A DNA stretch of 64,000 nt, taken from the NCBI GenBank assembly GCA_965214975.1, contig OZ244055.1, positions 2,170,001 through 2,234,000 of the forward strand, written 5' to 3'. Position 1 is the first letter of the stretch, and every line of letters starts with the position of its first letter. The DNA is from JAJEBT01 sp965214975 (GTDB lineage: Bacteria > Pseudomonadota > Alphaproteobacteria > MPNO01 > UBA830). The notes under the pieces were generated by a model. That model worked only from the letters and a program-made list of their open reading frames with translations. It was not told the origin of the DNA and searched no databases. The position numbers and the translations under genes were made by a program. Below are positions 36,331 to 45,903 of this stretch, one piece after another.

Positions 36331-36427
36331 GGCCCGGACGACACCTTGAAGGGGGGAGGCGATGCGGATAGAAACGGGGCCTCGCGGCCCGTCCCGGCCG
36401 CCGCATTATGCCGGAAAGAGGCGCGCC

Positions 36428-38206
36428 GTGCATCCGTACCGCACCCACACCTGCGGCGAGCTGCGCGCCGCCGATGCCGGCGCCCCGGCCCGCCTGTCGG
36501 GATGGGTCCACCGCAGGCGCGACCACGGCAATCTCCTGTTCGTGGATCTCAGGGACCACTACGGCCTGACCCAGTGCGTGATCGAGACCTCGGCGCCGGG
36601 CTTCCGGGAGGTCGCGGCGTTGCGCCTCGAGACCGTGGTCCGCGTCACCGGCCGCGTCGAGCGGCGCTCGGACGAGACGCGCAACGAGACCCTCGCGACC
36701 GGCGAGGTCGAGCTCCGGATCGACGCCTGCGAGGTGCTGGGGCCGAGCGCGCCGCTTCCGCTCGAGGTCAACAGCGACCGCGACTACGGCGAGGAGGTGA
36801 GGCTGCGCCACCGCTTTCTCGACCTCCGCCGCGACCGGGTCCACCGGAACATCATGCTGCGCTGCAACGTCATCGCGAGCGTCCGCCGCCGCATGGCCGG
36901 AATGGGCTTCACCGAGTTCCAGACGCCGATTCTCGCCTCGGGCTCGCCCGAGGGCGCCCGCGACTTCCTGGTGCCGAGCCGGCTCCATCCCGGGCGGTTC
37001 TACGCCCTGCCGCAGGCGCCGCAGCAGTTCAAGCAGCTGGTGATGGTCGCGGGCTTCGACCGCTATTTCCAGATCGCGCCGTGCTTCCGCGACGAGGACG
37101 CGCGGGCGGATCGCTCGCCGGGCGAGTTCTACCAGCTCGACATCGAGATGTCCTTCGCCACCGAGGACGACGTCTTCGACGTGGTCGAGACGCTGCTGCA
37201 CGGCGTGTTCGAGGAGTTCGCCGACGGCCGCGGGGTCTCGCCCCGCCCGTTTCCGCGCATCGGCTACGCCGACGCCATGGCGCGCTACGGCACCGACAAG
37301 CCGGATCTCCGCAACCCGGTCGAGATGCGCGACGTGACCGACGTCTTCCGCGGTTCGGACTTCAGGGTGTTCGCCGGCATGATCGCCGCCGACGAGGAGG
37401 TCCGGGTGCGGGCGTTGCCGGCCCCGGGCGGGGGGTCGCGGGCCTTCTGCGACCGCATGGACGCGTGGGCCCGGGAGGAGGGGCAGCCGGGGCTCGGCTA
37501 CGCGTTCTACCGCGACGGCGGGGCGGCGGGGCCGATCGCCCGCAATCTCGGCGAGGAGCGGCTCGCGCTCCTGGCCGCGGCCCTGCAGGAACCTCCCGGG
37601 GACGGCGACGCGGTGTTCTTCGTCTGCGGCCGGCCGGGGGAGTCCGCGGCGTTCGCCGCGCGGGCGCGCGACGAGCTCGGCGCGCGCCTCGGTCTCGTCG
37701 ACCGGGACCGGTTCGCGTTCTGCTGGATCGTGGACTACCCCATGTACGAGCGCGACGGGGCGACCGGCCGCATCGGGTTCAGCCACAACCCCTTCTCCAT
37801 GCCCCAGGGCGGGCTCGAGGCGCTCGAGACCGCGGATCCGCTGGAGATCCTCGCCCACCAGTACGACATCGTCTGCAACGGCGTGGAGCTTTCCAGCGGC
37901 GCCATCCGCAACCACCGGCCCGACGTCATGCGCCGGGCTTTCGAGATCGCGGGCTATTCCGGGGAGGAGGTGGAGGCCGAGTTCGGCGGGATGCTCGCCG
38001 CTCTCGGCTTCGGCGCGCCGCCGCACGGCGGCTCCGCGCCCGGCCTCGACCGCATCGTGATGCTGCTCGCCGACGAGTCCAACATCCGGGAGGTCACGCT
38101 GTTCCCGATGAACCAGCAGGCCGAGGACCTGATGATGAACGCGCCGGCGCCGGTTCCCGGGGAGCGCCTGCGGGAGCTGTCGATCCGCCTCGACCTGCCG
38201 GAGTGA
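36428..38206 (+). CDS. aspS: Aspartyl-tRNA synthetase
   Basis: 592 residues from the GTG at 36428 (AGAGG 6 nt upstream); the frame extends upstream but the family N-terminus 'HPYRTHTCGELR' begins here. It has the OB anticodon-binding domain, then class II motifs: motif 2 'FQIAPCFRDEDARADRSPGE', the insertion domain, and motif 3 'GLDRIVMLLADESNIREV'. Length fits bacterial AspRS. In organisms lacking AsnRS the enzyme may be non-discriminating; that cannot be judged here. Confidence 0.97.
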   Translation: MHPYRTHTCGELRAADAGAPARLSGWVHRRRDHGNLLFVDLRDHYGLTQCVIETSAPGFREVAALRLETVVRVTGRVERRSDETRNETLATGEVELRIDACEVLGPSAPLPLEVNSDRDYGEEVRLRHRFLDLRRDRVHRNIMLRCNVIASVRRRMAGMGFTEFQTPILASGSPEGARDFLVPSRLHPGRFYALPQAPQQFKQLVMVAGFDRYFQIAPCFRDEDARADRSPGEFYQLDIEMSFATEDDVFDVVETLLHGVFEEFADGRGVSPRPFPRIGYADAMARYGTDKPDLRNPVEMRDVTDVFRGSDFRVFAGMIAADEEVRVRALPAPGGGSRAFCDRMDAWAREEGQPGLGYAFYRDGGAAGPIARNLGEERLALLAAALQEPPGDGDAVFFVCGRPGESAAFAARARDELGARLGLVDRDRFAFCWIVDYPMYERDGATGRIGFSHNPFSMPQGGLEALETADPLEILAHQYDIVCNGVELSSGAIRNHRPDVMRRAFEIAGYSGEEVEAEFGGMLAALGFGAPPHGGSAPGLDRIVMLLADESNIREVTLFPMNQQAEDLMMNAPAPVPGERLRELSIRLDLPE

Positions 38207-38224
38207 CGCCGCCGGGCGGGCGCG

Positions 38225-39766
38225 TCAGCCGCCCGCGAGCCGTTCCTCGAGCAGGTGGCGCTGGATCTTGCCCGACGTGCTGCGCGGGATGTCGTCGAAC
38301 GCGATGAAGCGGACCTCCCGGGGCAGCTTGTAGCTCGCGATCCGGCCCCGGCACATGTCGACGACGTCGTCGGCGGTCAGGGTCTCGTCGCGGCGCGCGG
38401 CGAACACCACCGGCACCTCGCCCCAGCGGTCGTCGGGCCGGCGCACCACGGCGGCGTCGGCGATGCGGGGGTCCGCCAGGACATGCTGCTCGATCTCGGC
38501 GGGATAGATGTTCTCGCCGCCCGACTTGATCAGGTACTTGACGCGGTCCACGAAATCCACGGTTCCGTCGGGGTTGCGCCGGAACACGTCCCCCATGTGG
38601 AACCAGCCGTTGCGGAACGCCTGCCGGTTGGCCTCGTCGTTGGCCCAGTAGCCGGAGAACACGGTGGGGCCGCGGATCGCGAGCTCCCCGGGCTCGCCGT
38701 CGGCGACGTCGTTGTCGTCGGCGCCCACGAGCCGCACCTCGCAGAACGCCGAGATCCGCTTCGACAGCCGCTCCGGCTCCTCGCCGATCCCGACGAAGTT
38801 CGCGGTCGCCGGCGGCAGCCCGGTCTCGGTCGAGCCGAAGGTGTTGACGAAGGGCGCGTTCAGGAACGTCGTCGCCTCGCTGAGGGTCCGGCGCGGAACC
38901 AGGTCGGCCATCGCGCCGATCATGGAGACCGGCTTGAACCTCGCGCCCGCCCCGCGCAGGCGCTCCAGGAAGTCGTCGATCATCCCCGGCAGGACCATCA
39001 GGTAGTGCACCCGGAAGCTCTCGATCGCGCGGATGATGTCGTCGGGCCGGTACCCGTCGACGACCACGACCTGGCCGCCGAGCAGCAGCGTCGCCAGCGC
39101 GAAGTCGTTGGCGCCCATGTGGAAGAGCGGCGACCAGGCGACGAAGGTGTCGCGGTCCGGAACCTTGAGTTCGGAGGCGTAGACCAGGGCCCGCGCGATC
39201 ATCGCGCGGTGGCTGATGAGCGCGCCCTTGGGAAGGCCGGTGGTGCCGCTGGTGAAGATGATGACCTGGCCGTCCTCGACGTCGACCGCGGCCTCGGGGC
39301 GGTCCCCGGGCGCGTCCGCGATCGCGGCCTCGAGGGGATCCCCGATCGCGAGGTCGACGGGAAAGCCCGCGTCCGCGAGACCCGGCCCGTACTCGGGGGC
39401 GGCGATCACGAGGCCCGGGCCGGTGAGCGCGAGGCAGTGCGCGAGCTCCTCCGGCGCGGAGCGCCAGTTGAGGTTGACCGAGATCGCCCCGATCTTGGCG
39501 GCCGCGATCTCGACCTCGATGTAGGCCACGCAGTTGCGGGCGAGAAGCGCGACCCGGTCGCCGCGGCCGATCCCGCGCGCGCGCATCGCGTGGGCGAGGC
39601 GGTTGGCGCGGAGGTCGAGCTCCCGGTAGGTGACCCGGCGACCGTCGCCGATCAGCGCGGTGCGTTCGGCGTGGCGCGCGGCCGCGGCGGCGAACAGGCT
39701 GCCGAACGGGCTGTTGCCGGCCCGCCGGACTTCGGGCGGCGGCGCGTGGGGGGCGGTTCCGGTCAT
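38225..39766 (-). CDS. AMP-dependent acyl-CoA synthetase / ligase
   Basis: 513 residues of the ANL superfamily: 'VIIFTSGTTGLPKGALISHR' (ATP/P-loop), 'FVNTFGSTETGLPPATA', 'GWFHMGDVFRR' and 'DRVKYLIKSGGENIYPAEIE' hinge, then 'STSGKIQRHLLEE' with the catalytic Lys. It activates a carboxylic acid to its CoA ester. It is the last gene of a five-gene minus-strand operon (racemase, thiolase, OB-SDR, cyclase, ligase), so the substrate is probably an intermediate of that pathway. Family certain, substrate unknown. Confidence 0.9.
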   Translation of the reverse strand: MTGTAPHAPPPEVRRAGNSPFGSLFAAAAARHAERTALIGDGRRVTYRELDLRANRLAHAMRARGIGRGDRVALLARNCVAYIEVEIAAAKIGAISVNLNWRSAPEELAHCLALTGPGLVIAAPEYGPGLADAGFPVDLAIGDPLEAAIADAPGDRPEAAVDVEDGQVIIFTSGTTGLPKGALISHRAMIARALVYASELKVPDRDTFVAWSPLFHMGANDFALATLLLGGQVVVVDGYRPDDIIRAIESFRVHYLMVLPGMIDDFLERLRGAGARFKPVSMIGAMADLVPRRTLSEATTFLNAPFVNTFGSTETGLPPATANFVGIGEEPERLSKRISAFCEVRLVGADDNDVADGEPGELAIRGPTVFSGYWANDEANRQAFRNGWFHMGDVFRRNPDGTVDFVDRVKYLIKSGGENIYPAEIEQHVLADPRIADAAVVRRPDDRWGEVPVVFAARRDETLTADDVVDMCRGRIASYKLPREVRFIAFDDIPRSTSGKIQRHLLEERLAGG

Positions 39767-39775
39767 GGCGGTCTC

Positions 39776-40576
39776 CTACGTCTCGACGAGCGCGAGCGCG
39801 CGCACCGGGCTTCCCGACCCCCTGCGGATCTTGAGCGGCGGCGTGATCAGGAGCGCTCCCCGGGGCGGCAGCTTGTCGAGATTGGTCAGCGCCGGCAGGC
39901 CGAAGCGGCCGTTGCCGTGCATGTGGTGGTGGCACGGGTAGGGCACCGCGAAGTGCTGCGCCTGCCCGGCGTCGGTGCCGACGGCCTCGCAGCCGAAGCC
40001 GACGACGTCGCGCTCCTCGACCAGCCACGGCACGAGATCCCCGTGGGGCCCCGGCGTGCGCGCCCCCTCCCCGGACATGTTGAGGTAGGCGACCGGGTCG
40101 CGCCGGAGCGACCAGTCGGTGCGCATCAGCAGCCACGACCGCGGCGGGATGGTCCCGTGCGCGTCCTCCCATTCGGCGACGCGCTCGACCGTCAGCAGGT
40201 AGTCCGGGTCGGCCGCGGCCTCCGCCGAGCAGTCGATCACGCAGGCATGGGCGAGGAACATCTCCGGCGGGATGGTGTCGGTGGCGTTGGCGGGCAGGTC
40301 CCGGCCCGAGATCCAGTGGATCGGCGCGTCGAAATGCGTGCCCGTGTGCTCGCCGCAGGAGAAGTTGTTCCAGTAGGTCGCCGGGCCGCGGTGGTCGTAG
40401 CGCGAGATCTCCTCCATCCGGAACGGCCAGGACTGGCCGAGCTCGGGCGGAAGCACGATGGTCGGGACGTTGCGGTCGAGCGTCATCGTGAGATCGACGA
40501 CCCGGACGCCGCCGCCGGCGATGCCGGCGAGGAGTTCGGCGAGGAGGCCGGGCCTTGCGCCGGCGCCGCCCGTCAC
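39776..40576 (-). CDS. Cyclase-family metal-dependent hydrolase (kynurenine formamidase-like)
   Basis: 266 residues from a GTG at 40576 overlapping the previous stop by 4 nt. The PF04199 motif 'SCGEHTGTHFDAPIHW' gives the metal-binding HxGTHxDxPxH. 'VVDLTMTLDRNVPTI' at the N-terminus and 'HHHMHGNGRFGLPALTNL' near the end are family-like. Members hydrolyse amides or open/close rings (formylkynurenine, isatin and related). In this operon it could open a cyclic intermediate. Substrate unknown. Confidence 0.88.
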   Translation of the reverse strand: MTGGAGARPGLLAELLAGIAGGGVRVVDLTMTLDRNVPTIVLPPELGQSWPFRMEEISRYDHRGPATYWNNFSCGEHTGTHFDAPIHWISGRDLPANATDTIPPEMFLAHACVIDCSAEAAADPDYLLTVERVAEWEDAHGTIPPRSWLLMRTDWSLRRDPVAYLNMSGEGARTPGPHGDLVPWLVEERDVVGFGCEAVGTDAGQAQHFAVPYPCHHHMHGNGRFGLPALTNLDKLPPRGALLITPPLKIRRGSGSPVRALALVET

Positions 40577-41829
40577 GGGACCGGTCCCCGGGGCGCGACG
40601 GCGCGCTCGATCTCCTTCGGGTTCTCGGCGAGGCGCGCGGCGACGTCCTCGGCGACGGCGCCCACGTGGACGTCCTCGACGCCGTCCCGCAGCGCCCTGA
40701 CGACGCTCCGCGCGACCGTCGCCGGCGGCACCTTGGGCGGCGGGGCGAGCTGGTACCACTCGTCCTCGATCGGGCCGACGAAGGCGTTGACGACGCGCAC
40801 GCCGCCGGCCGCGAGCTCGGAGCGCAGGCACTGCGACAGCGACAGCGCCGCCGCCTGGGACGCCGAGTAGGTGCCGAGCGCGGGATTGTTCACCGTGGCG
40901 TAGGCCGAGAGCACGTTGACCCAGGCCGTCGCGCCGTGAGGCCCGTCCGCGCCGCGCGCGCGCATCGCCGGCCCGAAATGCCCCGCGAGCCGCAGCAGCC
41001 CGTGGTAGTGGATCTCCATCTCGTCGTGAGCGGTGTTGACGTCGCAGCGGTCGAGCGCCCCGCCCATGCGCACGTGGTGGGCGTTGCTGACCATGATCTC
41101 GACCTTGTCGCCGATCGTCGCCGCGAGCTCCCGGACGCTGTCGGTGTCGGTGACGTCGAGCGCGAGCACGGTCGCGCCGTCGAGCGCGCGGAGCCGCTCG
41201 AGCTCGGCGCTCGCGCGCCACGGCTGCGCGCAGCCGGCGAACACGCGCCGCGCGCCGGCGGCGAGCAGCGCGCGGGCGAGCTCGAGGCCGAGCGGCGTCT
41301 TGCCGTCGACGACCAGCGCCCGCCGGCCCCGGGGATCGAAAGCCATCTCGCGCAACTGCAGGTCGTCCTCCTGGTTCGGCGCCGGCTCCTCCGGCCGCGC
41401 GACCACGACGGCGTCCCCGCCGCGGTCGAGCGCCAGCGCGAGCCGGACCCGTCCGCCCCGCGCGCAGTCCTCGGCGAGATGGACGACGATCGAGGGGCCG
41501 GCGTCGGCGGCGACCACGCCGAGCCGCCACGGCAGGCGGTCGCGGAAGAACAGGTCGTTCGAGTGCCGCAGCGTGGTCTCGGCGAGAAGCGTACCGCCGT
41601 CGGCGACGTCCCGCCACTCCAGGCCGTCGTCGAGGCAGCTGCTGCAGATCTGGCGCGGCGGGTACTGGACGGCTCCGCACCGGGAGCAGGTCTGGAGCGC
41701 GAATCTGCCGGCGGCGGCCATGGCCGCGAGCCCCCGGGCCTCCCGCGAGCGGTTGCCGGGCGGGCGCGTCGGCAGGCGGGTGCGCCGGACCGGATCCTTG
41801 CGCCCGGGCGGCGGCAGCGGCGTCGTCAT
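40573..41829 (-). CDS. DUF35 zinc-ribbon/OB-fold fused to short-chain dehydrogenase
   Basis: 418 residues. Residues ~40-165 are the DUF35 acyl-CoA-binding pair: rubredoxin-like zinc ribbon 'CSRCGAVQYPPRQICSSC' followed by an OB fold ('WRDVADGGTLLAETTLRH'). From ~190 an SDR follows: 'RALVVDGKTPLGLELARAL' (an unusual cofactor loop, GKTPLG), 'VLALDVTD', 'MVSNAHH' and 'YSASQAAALSLSQCL' with the expected Tyr-x-x-x replaced partly (Y-S-A-S-Q, so the catalytic Lys is Gln). DUF35 proteins normally partner thiolase-like aldolases, and the thiolase gene overlaps directly upstream. The fusion joins two pathway steps. The SDR may be inactive. Confidence 0.8.
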   Translation of the reverse strand: MTTPLPPPGRKDPVRRTRLPTRPPGNRSREARGLAAMAAAGRFALQTCSRCGAVQYPPRQICSSCLDDGLEWRDVADGGTLLAETTLRHSNDLFFRDRLPWRLGVVAADAGPSIVVHLAEDCARGGRVRLALALDRGGDAVVVARPEEPAPNQEDDLQLREMAFDPRGRRALVVDGKTPLGLELARALLAAGARRVFAGCAQPWRASAELERLRALDGATVLALDVTDTDSVRELAATIGDKVEIMVSNAHHVRMGGALDRCDVNTAHDEMEIHYHGLLRLAGHFGPAMRARGADGPHGATAWVNVLSAYATVNNPALGTYSASQAAALSLSQCLRSELAAGGVRVVNAFVGPIEDEWYQLAPPPKVPPATVARSVVRALRDGVEDVHVGAVAEDVAARLAENPKEIERAVAPRGPVP

Positions 41830-43001
41830 GCCCGGCCCGCGGCGAGGATCGCGGCCGAGGTGCACAGGCCGCGGTCGTAGTTGATCATGCCGAAGCACGA
41901 CACCAGCCCGTGCCGGGCGCCGTCGACGGCCTTGCCGAGGGTCCGGCCGGTGAGCTGGCGCACGGTCTCGACGAGGCCGATGAAGCCGCCGCCGGCGCCC
42001 GCCTGCCCGGCCGACAGCTGGCCGCCGCAGGTGTTGAGCGGGAAGTCCCCCTCGACGGCGAGGTCGCGCCCGCGGACGAACGCCGCGGCCTCGCCCTTGG
42101 CGCAGAAGCCGAGATCCTCGAGCTGCATGAAGCAGACCACCGGATAGTCGTCGTAGACCTGCACCAGGTCCATGTCGCCGGGGCCGACGCCCGCGGCGTC
42201 GTAGAACTCGTCGATGTCCGCCGCCCAGCCTCCGCGGATCTGCACGGGGTCGTCGGGAAAGGCGTTGTGGCGCTCGATGGTCGACAGGACGGCGGCGTGG
42301 GGGAGCCCGAGGGACGCGGCGCGCTCGACGGTCGTGACGAGGCAGGCCTCGGCGCCGGCGCAGGGCATGACGCAGTCGAACAGGCGCAGGGGCTCGGCGA
42401 TGACGCGGGCGCAGAGGTACTGCTCCATGGTCAGCGGCCGCTTCATCATCGCGTGCGGCAGCGCGAGCGCGTTGCGGCGCTGGTCGATGCAGAGCTTGCC
42501 GAAATCCTCCCGTTTCGCGCCGAACTCGCGCATGTAGCGGTCGGTGAGAAAGGCGAAGCTCGCGTTGGGGCCGCCCGAGCCGTAGGGGTAGACGGCGTCG
42601 TTGGCGAACTGGCTGAAGCTCGCGACGGTGCGCCGGAAGCTGTCGACGTGGTTGGTGTCGGCGCCGATGCAGGCGACGACCTCGGCGTCGCCGGACTGCA
42701 CGGCCCGGGCCGCGCGCCGCAGCGCGACGACCCCGCTCGCCCCGCCCATGGGGATGTGGTCGAGCCAGCGCGGCGAGGTTCCGAGGTGCTGCATCAGCCC
42801 GACGGCGGTGTCGGGCGCGAGCGTGAAGCTCGACACGCAGAAGCCGTCGACGTCGGCCTTGTCGAGGCCGGAGGCGTCGAGAAGGGCGGCGAGCGCGCGG
42901 CCGCAGTGCCAGTGGCCGCTGCGCAGGGAGTAGCGCGTGTAGGGGACGGTCGCCGGCGCGCAGACGGCGACGCCCTCGTAGCCGGCGCGGCGCCGGGCCA
43001 A
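41826..43001 (-). CDS. SCP2-type thiolase-fold protein (thiolase or retro-aldolase)
   Basis: 391 residues; start TTG at 43001 one base after the upstream stop. Thiolase-fold landmarks: 'VACIGADTNHVDSFRRT', 'DLVQVYDDYPVVCFMQLEDL', and 'NTCGGQLSAGQAGAGGGFIG' in place of the thiolase 'GGAxxxGHPxGA' loop. Proteins of this sub-group that travel with a DUF35 protein (as Ltp2 with ChsH2) act as retro-aldolases on CoA esters rather than thiolases. The adjacent DUF35::SDR gene supports that reading. The true substrate is unknown. Confidence 0.85.
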   Translation of the reverse strand: MARRRAGYEGVAVCAPATVPYTRYSLRSGHWHCGRALAALLDASGLDKADVDGFCVSSFTLAPDTAVGLMQHLGTSPRWLDHIPMGGASGVVALRRAARAVQSGDAEVVACIGADTNHVDSFRRTVASFSQFANDAVYPYGSGGPNASFAFLTDRYMREFGAKREDFGKLCIDQRRNALALPHAMMKRPLTMEQYLCARVIAEPLRLFDCVMPCAGAEACLVTTVERAASLGLPHAAVLSTIERHNAFPDDPVQIRGGWAADIDEFYDAAGVGPGDMDLVQVYDDYPVVCFMQLEDLGFCAKGEAAAFVRGRDLAVEGDFPLNTCGGQLSAGQAGAGGGFIGLVETVRQLTGRTLGKAVDGARHGLVSCFGMINYDRGLCTSAAILAAGRA

Positions 43002-43002
43002 G

Positions 43003-43785
43003 CTAGAGGCCCTTCGGGTTGGCCAGGAACTCCTCGACGACCTCCGGCGGCGGCCGCGCGAAATCCGAGGTGCGGCTCACCCGGAGCCCGGTCTTCCGCC
43101 GCAGCTTGACGGCCGTCTCGGCCATCTTGACGAGGATGGGGATGCCGTTGATCACCGGGGCGCCGTCGATGTTGTGGTCGTGGACCCGGGAGAACAGCAG
43201 CATCGGGATGCCGCCGCCGGGGATGAGAACGTCGACGCCCCGCGCCACCAGCGGCCTGCCCTGTTCCTCGAACAGCCCGACGACCTCCCCGAGACCGCCT
43301 TCCCGGTCGAAGGCGGAGAGGATCCGGCCGGGCTCGAAGGTCATGGCGTGGACCCCGGTGACGCGCCGGCCGAGGCCGTACTTCCCGATCTGGTGGTGGA
43401 ACCACGAGATGTAGCGGGGATTGATGGTGACGATGCCGATCTGGTGGCCGAGCTGGCAGGCGTAGAGCATGGACGCCTCGCCGAGGGCGTGCACCGGGAT
43501 GTCGACGGCCGCTCGCGCCTCGTAGAGGCCGGCGTCCTGGAAGTGGCCGATGGCGAAGGCGTCGTAGCCCTCGCGTTCGGCGGTCACGGCGTTGCAGATC
43601 ATTTCGCGCGCGCAGCGGAATTCGGAGAGCGCGTGGGCGTAGGAGTCGTGCGGGGTGATGCCGAGGACGTCGACGGTGGTGCCGGGGTCGACGATGTCGT
43701 CGATGTGGCGCCCGAGATGCTTCCAGTAGGTGCCCGCGTGCTCCTCGTCGACGTAGCTCTGGTAGGCGATGCGGATCGGCTCCAT
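43003..43785 (-). CDS. Asp/Glu/hydantoin racemase-family protein
   Basis: 260 residues from ATG 43785 with GGGAGG 6-7 nt upstream. The two-domain racemase pattern is visible: 'PIRIAYQSYV' at the start, 'GYDAFAIGHFQDAGLYEARA', 'VDIPVHALGEASMLYACQLG' and 'GVDVLIPGGGIPMLLFSRVH'. The first catalytic Cys position reads His/Phe ('GHFQD') and no clear Cys pair is seen, so classic racemisation is doubtful and a decarboxylase or isomerase role is possible. First gene of the catabolic operon. Confidence 0.75.
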   Translation of the reverse strand: MEPIRIAYQSYVDEEHAGTYWKHLGRHIDDIVDPGTTVDVLGITPHDSYAHALSEFRCAREMICNAVTAEREGYDAFAIGHFQDAGLYEARAAVDIPVHALGEASMLYACQLGHQIGIVTINPRYISWFHHQIGKYGLGRRVTGVHAMTFEPGRILSAFDREGGLGEVVGLFEEQGRPLVARGVDVLIPGGGIPMLLFSRVHDHNIDGAPVINGIPILVKMAETAVKLRRKTGLRVSRTSDFARPPPEVVEEFLANPKGL

Positions 43786-44644
43786 GACGTGCCTCCCGGG
43801 CGCTGCAGGGGACGGGGAAGCGTAGGCGAGCGGGCCGCCGCTGGCAAGAACGCGCGGCGGGATCCTGCCGGGCGCAGCGTTTCCCGTCGCTGGCCGACCG
43901 GCGGTTCGGGAGGCGGTCTGCGCCGGCGCCGAGGCGGCGGAGGAATCGGGGGTGTGCGGACCGGGGCGGCGTGCGTCAGGCGCGAAGCCGGGGCGGACCG
44001 GAAGATTCGCTTCATGCCTTGATGCGCGTCTTGCCCTGGGACGCTTTCGTCGCCGAAGGGGCGGATGATCAGGGTGCTCCGGGAGGTCGAGAAACAGCGC
44101 GTGGAGAATGCCGCCGGGACGGGGGCATGGCGGGCGACGGCGCGCCGCGCAGGGGGGCATCGGTGGCGGCAAGCTGGATCGCCGGGGCTCGCGGTGGCAG
44201 GCGTTATGAGGCGCCAACCTCGTTCCCGGCGGCCGGGCGGGAGTGCCGATCCTCGGCATGTCGCGGGCGCGGCTCGCCGCAGCCGCAGAATTCACGCGGC
44301 ATCACTTTTCATTCACCGGAAACCGGCGGCATCCCAGATCCCCACGGCGGTGCCGTCGTGGCGCCAGCATCGGCGCTCCGACAATTCCTGAATCACGAGG
44401 AACTTGCAAGACTCCCGGTCGGCGAAGCGCGGCCCGGGGCGTCCGCGGGTCGAACGCGACGGGAACTTTCGGCGGTCGGCCCCCTCGCCTGTCCGCCCGG
44501 GCGGCGTCGGCAAGCCGGTTTTCCGGGAGCCGGGGCCGGTGCGGGCCCGATTCGCGCCCGCCCGTCGGGTGGCGGACATGGTTCTCCGCTTCCCGGCGAG
44601 GGGCGGGCGACACGGCAGGGCGCGGGGGAACGCGGAAGCGGCGT
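43786..44644. other. 859-bp intergenic stretch, no gene supported
   Basis: This lies upstream of the catabolic operon and reaches the IS transposase end. The ~150 bp next to 43785 should hold the operon promoter. Frames exist on both strands but none shows a domain or start signal; fragments such as minus-strand 'SCKFLVIQELSERRCWRHDG' near 44.35 kb look like the tail of an unknown decayed protein. The missing right end of the IS may also lie here. Confidence 0.4.
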
Positions 44645-45764
44645 TCAGGTCAGGAGGCGCATCAACTGGTGGACGGTCAGCGCCAGGATGCCGAACATCA
44701 GGTGGCAACGGACCTTGGCATGGCCGCGCACGCGGACGTGGCGGCCGCCGAAGTCGTCCTCGGCATGGCGTTGACGCGCCCGCCGTTCGAGCGCTCGTTG
44801 CAGCGCGCGTCTTTCGGGTCGCGCTGGCCGACGCTTTCCCGCACCGCGGCCTCGCGCGCCATCCGCTCCTTGGCAACCCTGCTGCGGGGGTTGGGGTCGA
44901 TGATCGGGACGTGGCCCGGCAGGTGGCCGGTCCGCCCGATCCCGGCCGTGTCGCAGGCGGCGTCCATGAGGTCGTGCAGGTTGGTCACGCGTTCGCCGGT
45001 CATGGTCGCCAGCGGGATCGCGACCTGGCTGTCGTGGATCGAGGCGGAGGTCAGGATGCGGCTGACCGGGATGCCGCCGTCGGCGGCGTCGATGTGCAGC
45101 TTGCAGCCGGTCCAGGAGGTCCTGTGGCCCCTGGCGTTCCGCTTGGTGCCGACGTTGCAGGCTTTCGGCAGGTCGGCGAGCATCTGCGGCAGTGTCATCC
45201 CGAGCCGGCGCTCCACGCGGCGCCGCTCCCCGGGCCGTTCCTCGCCCTTGCGCGGGCGGCCGCGCCGGCGCTTCGGTCTCGGGGCCTTGGGCTGCGGCCT
45301 CTCGCGCGCCTCGATCGCCGTCGCGTCGCGCGAGACGTGCCCGATCACGCGGTCGCCGAGGGCTTGCCTGACCGCCGCCTCGTGCAGGCGCGCCGGCAGC
45401 GCGCGCTCGGAGAACTCGGCGAAGGCCCGCGAGAAGGTCGCCTCGCTCGGGATCTCGCGGCGCCGGGACCAGCCGCACAGCCGGCGCAGCGTCCTGTCGA
45501 CCTGGAGACGCCCGCTCGGGGCACGCGTCGTCGGCAGGCTGGGAACCGCCTTGGCGGCGAACGCGCGGGCCAGTGCCGCGCGGTCCTCGGCCGGCCGGGC
45601 AGGCCGTCGAAACGGGGAAGAAGGCTCTCGACGCGCGCGAACCCGGGAACCGCCGCGAGGTGCCGATGCCTCTCGCCAAGCGGTCCGAGCTCTTCGTCGA
45701 GCCACGGGAACAGGTCGGCTTGAACGTGATGCCGGGACTGGTACAATGTCCGCATTGGCGCCAT
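44645..45764 (-). pseudogene. IS4/IS5-superfamily DDE transposase with two frameshifts
   Basis: Start ATG 45764 ('MAPMRTLYQSRHHVQADLFP'). The first frame runs to ~45610; the middle ('ALARAFAAKAVPSLPTTRAP', 'IPSEATFSRAFAEFSERALP', 'VSRDATAIEARERP' with a catalytic Asp, 'GCKLHIDAADGGIPVS') is in a second frame; after ~44760 the end 'FGGRHVRVRGHAKVRCHLMF' is in a third. Together they make a complete ~370-residue transposase of the type with an N-terminal DUF772-like helical domain. Not functional as written. A 5' fragment of a close relative lies at 2.5-2.8 kb. Confidence 0.8.
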
Positions 45765-45885
45765 GGGGTCGCTCTCTCTCTGTCGAGTCTTCGGAAACCC
45801 GACAGAATCACGGAGCGGCCCCGATTGCCAGGAAATTCGCCGGTCGCGGCAAAAAAATCCCCTCGAACGCGGAATTTTGAAAGCA
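44645..45885 (-). mobile_element. Damaged IS element, left boundary of the AT-rich cargo
   Basis: Extends from the transposase stop to the leader region that is shared with the 2.5 kb relic; the shared sequence ends with 'gcggaattt' at about 45885, which is therefore the likely element end on that side. The other end was not found. No target duplication could be identified. Confidence 0.55.
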
Positions 45886-45903
45886 GCTCCTGGACAACGA
45901 ATT

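Noticed and set aside
35021..38307. Roughly 1,000-codon open frames on both strands across rnd and aspS
   Set aside because: They are shadows of rnd and aspS in other frames; translations lack any domain and contain low-complexity Arg/Ala/Gly runs.
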